Under the pieces are notes generated by a model. The model was not told the DNA's origin. It did not search any database and was given only the letters and a program-made list of their open reading frames with translations. DNA of 39,701 nt from positions 1-39,701 of the forward strand of contig NZ_QAJM01000008.1 of assembly GCF_003852405.1 (NCBI RefSeq). Reading direction: 5' to 3'. The translations under genes were made by a program, and so were the position numbers. The DNA comes from Pseudomonas sp. KBW05 (lineage in GTDB: Bacteria > Pseudomonadota > Gammaproteobacteria > Pseudomonadales > Pseudomonadaceae). Shown here in pieces: positions 7,615-13,993 of the stretch. The first letter of the stretch is position 1; every line of letters starts with the position of its first letter.

Positions 7615-8103
7615 TCAGGCTTTTACGTTCTGCCGGATATTCCAGCCAAACTTCACCGGCCCACCGTCCTTGGCGCCGTCGGCTTTCTGCGGCTGGTAGC
7701 TGACATCGACGGTGGCGAAGTTCAAGGCGATGCGGTCGTAGAGCAGATCATCCTTACTCTCTGCACTAGTGCTGTAGGACACCACCATGACTTCCTTCAA
7801 CGTGATCACCAGATACTCCACCGGACTGGAACCGCCCGCCTTGCGCACCACCAACCGCGCTTCGGGGTAATGTTTGCCGCTGGCGCAGGCCATCATCAGG
7901 TTGGGGCTGGATTTATCCAGCGGTTTGCTCAAGTTCAGGTTGCCGATATCGACCTTGCCCGCACCGCCTCCCGTACCGGAATGCATCGACCCCGTCTGCG
8001 ACAACCCCCACGCCCATTCGGTGATGTCGATCTCATCGCGGTGCGCCTGGTCCCGTGACTCACCTTTGATATCGCCCAGCTTCAAAAACATATCGACGGC
8101 CAT
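7615..8103 (-). CDS. hcp: Hcp, type VI secretion tube protein (Hcp1-like)
   Basis: A 162-residue Hcp. It starts MAVDMFLKLGDIKGES and ends KFGWNIRQNV-KA; from memory of the P. aeruginosa Hcp1 sequence it matches almost residue for residue in blocks such as SPNLMMACASGKHYP and YQPQKADGAKDGGP. Hcp hexamers stack into the secreted tube and also chaperone small effectors in their lumen. No other type VI structural gene is present, so this is an orphan island hcp. It is transcribed away from a duplicated membrane-protein cassette that starts 188 bp upstream, the arrangement expected for an Hcp-delivered effector. A small hairpin (GCGCC/GGCGC near 8130-8145) lies in its leader. Confidence 0.95.
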   Translation of the reverse strand: MAVDMFLKLGDIKGESRDQAHRDEIDITEWAWGLSQTGSMHSGTGGGAGKVDIGNLNLSKPLDKSSPNLMMACASGKHYPEARLVVRKAGGSSPVEYLVITLKEVMVVSYSTSAESKDDLLYDRIALNFATVDVSYQPQKADGAKDGGPVKFGWNIRQNVKA

Positions 8104-8171
8104 GTTGGCTCCCTGTCCTTAGTCAGCGCCGGAAATGGCGCGGGGCGAACTTTTCCTGATCCGACCCGAGG

Positions 8172-8580
8172 GCCACAAGCCGCCACAGCAGGATCGGGAA
8201 GCGCCTGTCGGCAAACACCGAAACTTCCGACATTCATTTGCGCCGCCCCGTCTTTAACCTCTCAACTCCCGGAAAACCCAGGAGTTAAGGAATGACGACC
8301 GCCCTGTTCAAAGATGGATTCCCCTCGGCCCACCGCAGCACGCGCCAACGGATTGAAGGCCGCATTGATCTGCGGCGGCTATTCTCCGCCATCGACGCAG
8401 ACCCTGCGCTGATTGGTGCGGGGGTGGTGTATATCGATGAGGATTTCAATGTGCTGACACTGCGCGAGTTCCAGGCGGTGTGCAGTGTGCAAGTGAAAAA
8501 GGTGGTGTTGCGTGAGGCACCGAGGGCGGTGGGGCCGGTGGAGTTCAAGCGGATGTTGGAGCATGAGCCGCGGGAGTCGA
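8172..8580 (+). repeat. Tandem duplication arm 1: cassette leader plus first ~96 codons
   Basis: This 409-bp segment recurs at 9746-10154 with a constant offset of 1574 bp and no gaps. The 120-bp leader differs at about five positions. The first ~96 codons encode nearly identical peptides with only a few substitutions. Beyond 8580 similarity falls sharply. It covers the whole promoter/leader and conserved N-terminus of the cassette. Confidence 0.9.
8264..8286 (+). promoter_or_regulatory. Leader hairpin sequestering the Shine-Dalgarno (copy 1)
   Basis: AACTCC (8264-8269) can pair with GGAGTT (8281-8286), which contains the ribosome-binding GGAG six bases before the ATG at 8292. Outer U-A, C-G and U-G pairs can extend it past one mismatch. 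The same hairpin is kept at 9838-9860. Several GGA triplets in and beside the hairpin could be Rsm-type sites. Both readings are inference. Confidence 0.4.
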
Positions 8581-9159
8581 ACTTGGTGGCCGAGGCGCTT
8601 ATCACAGCAGTGACATGCGCAGGAGCGATACTGAGTTGGTTCGTCGTTACGAGTGGAGTTACGCTCATGCCGTTTACGGCTGGGACAAGCGTGGTGCTTA
8701 CGTTTGTCGGTAAAGCCGCCATGGCTGCCAGCGTCACCCAATGCTTTATCGGCGTTGGTAGAACAACCGCCGAATGGATTGACCCACAAGCGCTGGACCG
8801 TCTCGACGATGAAGTCTGGTACCAGGCGGCAGTCGCAGTATTGGATGGCATCGCCCTGGCTGGAATAGGGACATCCACCTTGACGACAATCAAAGCAATC
8901 AATGTCAGTACCCGAGCAACGAGCAAAACTCAATAATGAATTGCTCAGAATCAATGACCCGCGACTGACCACAAAGCTACTCAAACTGAAGCAAGCTGCC
9001 GGCACTGCGACCAAACGCATCAGTGCGGCACAGATAAAACGTATCACCGCTACTCACATAGGAGATGCCATAGCAGGAGTATTTGGAGTCACCAGTAGCT
9101 CCTTGTCCGGGAACATCAAGCCACTCGCTATCGGTCTTTATGAGGAGATTCGCCATTGA
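8292..9159 (+). pseudogene. Frameshifted copy 1 of Hcp-linked membrane-active effector candidate
   Basis: Two frames (8292-8936 and 8902-9159) together match the intact paralogue at 9866-10780. The first encodes 214 residues, near-identical to the paralogue over residues 1-98 and diverged but alignable through three hydrophobic segments (about 106-126, 128-153 and 180-203). It then ends in a short off-frame tail. The second resumes at EQRAKLNNELLRINDPRLT, matching QERAKLTNELLRIQDPRLT. Measured to the shared NELL codon, copy 1 is 47 nt shorter, so a net out-of-frame deletion splits the gene. A truncated 214-residue protein keeping all hydrophobic segments could still be made. An in-frame 48-nt loss plus a one-base sequencing error is also possible. 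Confidence 0.75.
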
Positions 9160-9725
9160 AAAAACGGCGAGCACAAAAGATCCTGGAAAAATTGGGCTAC
9201 AGCGATCCCCCCGCGCCTGACTGGAAAACCATGAGCGCAAAAGATTTTTATTATTCAACCTTCTACATCACTGACCCACGACTGCTACGCAAACGCTACA
9301 TGCATGTCATTGGTGGCTGGATGCTTGCGGGGTGTTTTTCAATTGCCATGACCGGCGTTCTGGTTTTGGTCACCTATCTCTCCGGAGCACTCGAAGAAGG
9401 AACCTTGCGCAACTGGTTTTTTTCCGGGCTGACGATCGGCGTGGTGTTCGCTATTGCTCAAATACAAGTGTTGTATGGTCACCCTCATTGGGTCTGGATA
9501 AATGTCGGGATCTACTGCCTGTGCTTTTTGAGCTCACTCCCCGCCATCACGTACAACCCCAACATTTACCTGTATTCCATGGCTCTTCTCAGCCCCCTGA
9601 TCGGCCTACTCATCCTCAACAGCAACCGCTGCCGCGAACTGCGCCACAAGATGGTTGAACTCCGCCACAAGCGCGAGCACATCATCACCACCCTGAAAAA
9701 ACAGGGTAAATGGAAATGGTTGTGA
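9156..9725 (+). CDS. Four-helix membrane protein, candidate immunity protein (copy 1)
   Basis: A 189-residue protein with four predicted membrane helices (about 50-77, 86-107, 111-130 and 138-155) and a basic cytoplasmic tail. The start is TTG at 9156, overlapping the TGA of the upstream frame (TTGA). The paralogue has ATG at the equivalent place (ATGA), and both begin MK-RR, so I accept TTG. The C-terminus RHKREHII-TLKKQGKWKW is almost identical in the two copies, while the N-terminal ~50 residues differ in length and sequence. Position directly after the effector candidate, translational coupling and membrane topology fit an inner-membrane immunity protein. No family is recognised. With the upstream gene broken it may be an orphan immunity gene. 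Confidence 0.7.
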   Translation: MKKRRAQKILEKLGYSDPPAPDWKTMSAKDFYYSTFYITDPRLLRKRYMHVIGGWMLAGCFSIAMTGVLVLVTYLSGALEEGTLRNWFFSGLTIGVVFAIAQIQVLYGHPHWVWINVGIYCLCFLSSLPAITYNPNIYLYSMALLSPLIGLLILNSNRCRELRHKMVELRHKREHIITTLKKQGKWKWL

Positions 9726-9745
9726 GCCAATACTGTAACGGCTGC

Positions 9746-10154
9746 GCCACAAGCCGCCACAGCAGGATCGGGAAGCGCCTGTCGGCAAACACCGAAACTT
9801 CCGACATTCATTTGCGTCACCGCGTCTTTAACCTCTCAACTCCCGAAAAACCCAGGAGTTAAAGAATGACGACCGCCCTGTTCAAAGATGGATTTCCCTC
9901 GGCCCACCGCAACATGCGCCAACGAATTGAAAGCCGCATTGACCTGCGGCGGCTGTTCTCCGCCATCGACACCGACCCTGCGCTGATTGGTGCGGGGGTG
10001 GTGTATATCGATGAGGATTTCAATGTGCTGACACTGCGCGAGTTTCAGGCAGTGTGCAGTGTGCAGGTGAAGAAGGTGGTGTTGCGTGAGGCACCGAGGG
10101 CGGTGGGGCCGGTGGAGTTCAAGCGGATGTTGGAGCATGAGCCGCGGGAGTCGA
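9746..10154 (+). repeat. Tandem duplication arm 2: cassette leader plus first ~96 codons
   Basis: Gapless copy of 8172-8580 at a 1574-bp offset. It starts 20 bp after the copy 1 second gene stops, so the duplication placed an independent leader and start site in front of the second cassette. The hairpin AACTCC/GGAGTT recurs at 9838-9843 and 9855-9860. Confidence 0.9.
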
Positions 10155-10780
10155 GATGGGTGGCGGAGGCGACGAAGACGGCGGTGACCTGCGCTGGGGC
10201 GTTGTTGAGTTGGCATGTCATTTACAGTGGGATCGCGCTGATGCCTTTTACCGCGGGTGCCAGTGTTGTCATCTCATTCGTAGGCACGGCCGCCGTCGTC
10301 GCAGGCTTGTTTCAATGCGCCGTCGGCGCCAATCGAACCCTGAACGAAGTGTGGGACCCACGCAGAAATGACTACTTGGACAGTAACGCTTGGTACGAAG
10401 GGATAATGCTAGCGCTGGACGGTATTTCCTTGCTGGCCGTGGGTACTTCTGCAGTGACCACAATGAAGGTCATCAACTTGTCCAAGAAGGCGACCGGCAA
10501 GCCACTACGGGAAGTACTCCGGGGATTAAGTCGGCAAGAACGCGCCAAGCTCACGAATGAACTGCTCCGGATCCAGGACCCGCGATTGACGCCAAAACTA
10601 CTCAAGCTCAAGCAGGCCGCGGGCGATCTATCCAAACGATTTCCAGCGACACAGATAAAACCCATCACTCACATGCACTTCAAAGATATTGCTGCGGCAG
10701 GGTTGAGCCTTACTAGCAGCACAACATCCGGGAACACGCGGATATTGGCCATCGGTATCTATGAAGAGTTCGCCGAATGA
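9866..10780 (+). CDS. Hcp-linked membrane-active effector candidate (copy 2, intact)
   Basis: A 304-residue protein of no family I recognise. Residues 1-100 are soluble and highly conserved with copy 1; this part could be a delivery or Hcp-docking region. Residues 106-126 and 128-155 form a hydrophobic hairpin rich in Gly/Ala/Ser (ALLSWHVIYSGIALMPFTAG, then SFVGTAAVVAGLFQCAVGA). Residues 179-203 form a third hydrophobic segment. A basic, soluble C-terminal part (205-304) follows. No signal peptide is visible, as expected for a type VI cargo. Context (divergent hcp, four-helix partner coupled by ATGA) suggests a pore-forming or membrane-disrupting toxin, similar in concept to Tse4-type effectors but not shown to be homologous. 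The role is inference. Confidence 0.7.
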   Translation: MTTALFKDGFPSAHRNMRQRIESRIDLRRLFSAIDTDPALIGAGVVYIDEDFNVLTLREFQAVCSVQVKKVVLREAPRAVGPVEFKRMLEHEPRESRWVAEATKTAVTCAGALLSWHVIYSGIALMPFTAGASVVISFVGTAAVVAGLFQCAVGANRTLNEVWDPRRNDYLDSNAWYEGIMLALDGISLLAVGTSAVTTMKVINLSKKATGKPLREVLRGLSRQERAKLTNELLRIQDPRLTPKLLKLKQAAGDLSKRFPATQIKPITHMHFKDIAAAGLSLTSSTTSGNTRILAIGIYEEFAE

Positions 10781-11262
10781 AAAACCGACGTTCGCCCTCT
10801 TTCTTCGTAGATCCCCGCTCAATTTGGGCTCGTCACCGGCTGGCGCTTTTTGGAGGAATTTTAGCCCTGTGCTTTTCAGTCGGCACGGCCAGCACTCTGA
10901 TGAACCTCACCTACTTCGCCGACTCATCTGATGAGTTTGCGACGGGCGCGTTTTTCATTGGCAGCGCAACAACCTGCGCACTATTTGGCATCGCACAGAG
11001 CGCAGTGCTCCATGGTTATCCGCAGTGGGTTTGGCTACAGGCTGGCGTGTTCATGCTCTATTTCCTGGCTGCTTTGCCAACCGCCATTTATAGCCCCGAC
11101 CGCATCCTATTTACCCTGGCCGTTCTGAGCCCATTGGTCGGACTGTTGTTTATAAACAGCAAGCGCCAAAGGGAAATGCGCGGAACGATGCTCGAACTCC
11201 GCCACAAGCGCGAACACATCATCGCCACCCTGAAAAAACAGGGCAAATGGAAATGGTGGTAA
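10777..11262 (+). CDS. Four-helix membrane protein, candidate immunity protein (copy 2)
   Basis: A 161-residue protein with four membrane helices (about 22-46, 55-77, 83-105 and 109-127) and a basic tail ELRHKREHIIATLKKQGKWKW shared with the copy 1 protein. Its ATG overlaps the upstream stop (ATGA). Compared with the 189-residue paralogue it lacks an N-terminal stretch of about 28 residues, and its helices differ more than its tail. This is the pattern expected if the helical part tracks changes in the cognate toxin. GC content drops relative to flanking genes. No named family is recognised; immunity is inferred from context and topology. Confidence 0.7.
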   Translation: MKNRRSPSFFVDPRSIWARHRLALFGGILALCFSVGTASTLMNLTYFADSSDEFATGAFFIGSATTCALFGIAQSAVLHGYPQWVWLQAGVFMLYFLAALPTAIYSPDRILFTLAVLSPLVGLLFINSKRQREMRGTMLELRHKREHIIATLKKQGKWKWW

Positions 11263-11289
11263 ATCTCGCGCTCACGTCGTTGGGAATAC

Positions 11290-12642
11290 TTATGCACCAA
11301 CCGCTCGCAAAGGCTCAGCCACCCGCGCCGCCGTATGCCGATTGACCGGTACCGGCAACCCCAAATGCCCGCGCAAGGTGCTGTGGCTGTATTCACTGCG
11401 GAACAACCCGCGCTCACGCAACAGCGGCAGCACTTGATCGGTAAAGCGCGCAAAGTCATCCGGCGCACCGACGTGGATGTTGAACCCATCCACCGCACCT
11501 TCGACGAACCAACGCTCGATCTCATCGGCGACGGTCTGCGGTGAGCCGACAAAACTGGAGAACGGCTTGGCAAAGCGCAACGCCGCCTGGCGCAAGGTCA
11601 GGCCCTGGTCACGGGCGACTTGCTTGATGTTTTCCGCGTGGCCGCGATAGCCATTGCTGCCCAGATCGCCAAGTTCCGGGAACGGTTCGTCCAGCGGGTA
11701 TTGGCTGAAATCGTGGTAGTTGAACGGCCGCCCCAGTTGCACCAGCGCCTTGTCCAGGTCCAGCTCGCCATTGCGTTCACGGTCGATGGCCTGGGCCTGT
11801 TCGTCGGTGTCGGCAATGATCGGTGAAATGCCCGGCAAGATGGTCACGTGGTCGGGGTTGCGCCCGGCGGTTGCCGTGCGTTGCTTGATGTCGCGGTAGT
11901 AGGCCTGGGCGTCTTCGAAGTTGCCCACGCCGGCAAAAATCCCCTCGGCATAGTTCGCCGCCAGGCTGCGCCCGGATTCGGAAATCCCGGCCTGGAAAAT
12001 CACCGGTTGACCTTGGGCGGAACGGGCGATGTTCAGCGGCCCGGTCACGGCGAAAAACTCGCCCTGGTGATCGAGACGGTGTTGGCGTTGCGGATCGAGG
12101 AACACCTTGCTGGCCTTGTCGCGCACAAAGGCATCGTCTTCATAGGAGTCCCACAAGCCCTGCACCACGTCCAGGTGCTCGGCGGCGCGGCGATAGCGTT
12201 CGGTGTGGTCGATATGCTGCTCGCGGCCAAAGTTGCCGGCGGCGCCTTCCAGGCCGGTGGTGACCAGGTTCCAACCGGCGCGGCCGCCGCTGATATGGTC
12301 CAGGGAGGCGAACTGGCGGGCGACGTTGAAGGGTTCGGTATAGGACGTGGTCAAGGTCGCCACGAGGCCGATTTTCGACGTGGCGCCGGCGATGGCCGAC
12401 AGCAGGGTCAACGGCTCCAGGCGGTTGAGAAAATGCGGCGCCGAATCTGGTGTGATGTAGGGGCTGTCAACAATGAACACCAGGTCGAACTTGGCCGCTT
12501 CGGCCTGCCGGGCCTGGGCGCGGTACCAGTCGATATCCACGCTGGCGTCGCCGGGGATCTGCGGGTGCAACCATTCGTTTTGCGCGGTGCCGACGCCGGT
12601 GAGGATGGCGCCGAACTTGAGTTGCCGGGGTGTCGTGGACAT
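11290..12642 (-). CDS. LLM-class flavin-dependent monooxygenase (NtaA/SnaA/DszA family)
   Basis: A 450-residue FMNH2-dependent monooxygenase of the bacterial luciferase superfamily, NtaA/DszA branch. Recognisable blocks are KFGAILTGVG, EAAKFDLVFIVDS, LEPLTLLSAIAGATSKIGLVAT, ASLDHISGGRAGWNLVTTG and YRRAAEHLDVVQGLWDSYEDDAF. I start at 12642 because GGAGGAG lies seven bases upstream; an upstream in-frame ATG at 12693 would add residues with no homology. Such enzymes use reduced flavin from a separate reductase, which is not in the window, to cleave C-N or C-S bonds in chelators, sulfones or sulfonates. It has its own leader with a 13-bp motif shared with the gene starting at 23548. Substrate is unknown; an organosulfur compound is likely. 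Confidence 0.88.
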   Translation of the reverse strand: MSTTPRQLKFGAILTGVGTAQNEWLHPQIPGDASVDIDWYRAQARQAEAAKFDLVFIVDSPYITPDSAPHFLNRLEPLTLLSAIAGATSKIGLVATLTTSYTEPFNVARQFASLDHISGGRAGWNLVTTGLEGAAGNFGREQHIDHTERYRRAAEHLDVVQGLWDSYEDDAFVRDKASKVFLDPQRQHRLDHQGEFFAVTGPLNIARSAQGQPVIFQAGISESGRSLAANYAEGIFAGVGNFEDAQAYYRDIKQRTATAGRNPDHVTILPGISPIIADTDEQAQAIDRERNGELDLDKALVQLGRPFNYHDFSQYPLDEPFPELGDLGSNGYRGHAENIKQVARDQGLTLRQAALRFAKPFSSFVGSPQTVADEIERWFVEGAVDGFNIHVGAPDDFARFTDQVLPLLRERGLFRSEYSHSTLRGHLGLPVPVNRHTAARVAEPLRAVGA

Positions 12643-12686
12643 GGGGGTTACTCCTCCGTGGATGGCCGTTGAAGCTGACATTAATA

Positions 12687-12730
12687 GCCCCACAGGGGCC
12701 TTGTGAAAGGCTTTATAGGTCTATGCTAAT
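12687..12730 (-). promoter_or_regulatory. LLM gene leader: hairpin and shared 13-bp motif
   Basis: GGTCTATGCTAAT (12718-12730, plus strand) differs at one base from GGTCTAAGCTAAT at 23818-23830 upstream of the TonB receptor gene that starts the same region. It lies 76-88 bp before this gene. On the coding strand the motif reads ATTAGCATAGACC and is followed by TATAAA, a possible -10. A GCCCC-TGT-GGGGC hairpin (12687-12699) follows in the leader. The shared motif suggests one regulator or promoter type; its identity is unknown. Confidence 0.5.
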
Positions 12731-12769
12731 TATTAAAAATACTGATTACTAAAAACCTACAACATTCTT

Positions 12770-13990
12770 TTATTGCATATATAAAGCAACCTGCGCCTTG
12801 GCTTGTGCTGCCTGCACCACACGCAACAGATTTTCGCCCCAGATATTGGCCAGATCCTTTTCGCTGTACCCCGCATCCAGCAAACGCTGGGTGATCTTCG
12901 GCAACTGGCTGACGTCCTCCAGCCCGATCACCCCGCCACCGCCGTCCCAATCGGCACCAATGCCCACATGCTCAGGGCCGACCACCTCGAGGATGTGCAA
13001 CAAGTGCTTCATAAACACATCCAGATCGGGCTTGGGTTGCGGGAAGCGCTGGTTGACCGCTGCGATATCCCCATGCAATGCCTTGACCTGCTCCGGGCTC
13101 AGCCCCGCCAGGTTGCGGTACTGCGCATACAGCGGCGCCAGGGCTTTTTGCCGTTCGGGATTGGGCTTGAGCGGCACCAGGTAATCGCCGTAGCTGTTGA
13201 CCTGCACCACGCCCCCCTTGGCCGCCAGTTGCCGCAGCCGCGCATCGTCGAGGTTGCGCGGGTGGTTATTGACCGCCTTGCTGCTGCTGTGGGACGCAAT
13301 GATCGGCGCAGTGGACGCCGCCAGTACCTGGTCGAATACCGCGTCGGAAGCGTGGGACACATCCAGCAGAATCCCCAGCCGGTTGGCCTGCGTCACCAGT
13401 TCACGGCCTTTGGGACTGAGGCCGTGCCACTTGGGCAATGCGGTCGCCGAATCAGCGATTTCATTGGTGCTGAAATGCACCAGCCCGAGCATGCGCAAGC
13501 CCTGGCGATAGTAGGTCAACAGGCGTTGCGGATCGGCACTGAGGGGGTCAGCGTTTTCCATGCTGATAAAGACCACCCGCTTGCCCGCTCCCGCGATTCT
13601 TCGCGCATCGTCCGGGGTCAGTGCCAGTTCGAAAGTCTGCGGCGAACGCTCTGCCAGATCACGGATGCGCGCCAACATCGCCAGCCCGTAGTTGCTGGCA
13701 CTGGCGCGGCCCTCATCGGTGTCGGGCACCGGCGCGGTGTAGATCACCCAGAAGCCGCCATCGAGACCGCCGTCTTGCATGCGCGGCACATCCACCTGGC
13801 TGCCATCCTCGGCATAGGTGTGGCGGGCGAGGATGTCCCAGCCGGGGCGGGACAATTGCATCGGTGTATCGAGGTGGCTGTCGAGCACCAGCAAACGCTG
13901 ATGCAACGCCAGCGCCTCAGGGCTGACTTCGTCGGCGGCATGGGCAGTCATGGCGACCATGCACAGCGCCAGCAGGTATCGGCTGTTCAT
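12770..13990 (-). CDS. Exported membrane dipeptidase, peptidase family M19
   Basis: A 406-residue zinc dipeptidase of the renal-dipeptidase family. A signal peptide (residues 1-19, cleaved after AHA) targets the periplasm. The metal and active-site landmarks are LDSHLDTP (His39, Asp41), VFISMENADPLS (bridging Glu), MLGLVHFSTNEIADS, LLDVSHASDAVFD and IIASHSSSKAVNNHPRN. The family hydrolyses dipeptides, including D-residue and cysteinyl-glycine or dehydro dipeptides. The gene starts three bases after the TonB receptor gene upstream, so a receptor plus periplasmic dipeptidase form a unit. This fits import of a small peptide and its cleavage before inner-membrane transport by the amino-acid ABC system of the same region. 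Confidence 0.9.
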   Translation of the reverse strand: MNSRYLLALCMVAMTAHAADEVSPEALALHQRLLVLDSHLDTPMQLSRPGWDILARHTYAEDGSQVDVPRMQDGGLDGGFWVIYTAPVPDTDEGRASASNYGLAMLARIRDLAERSPQTFELALTPDDARRIAGAGKRVVFISMENADPLSADPQRLLTYYRQGLRMLGLVHFSTNEIADSATALPKWHGLSPKGRELVTQANRLGILLDVSHASDAVFDQVLAASTAPIIASHSSSKAVNNHPRNLDDARLRQLAAKGGVVQVNSYGDYLVPLKPNPERQKALAPLYAQYRNLAGLSPEQVKALHGDIAAVNQRFPQPKPDLDVFMKHLLHILEVVGPEHVGIGADWDGGGGVIGLEDVSQLPKITQRLLDAGYSEKDLANIWGENLLRVVQAAQAKAQVALYMQ

Positions 13991-13993
13991 CGA

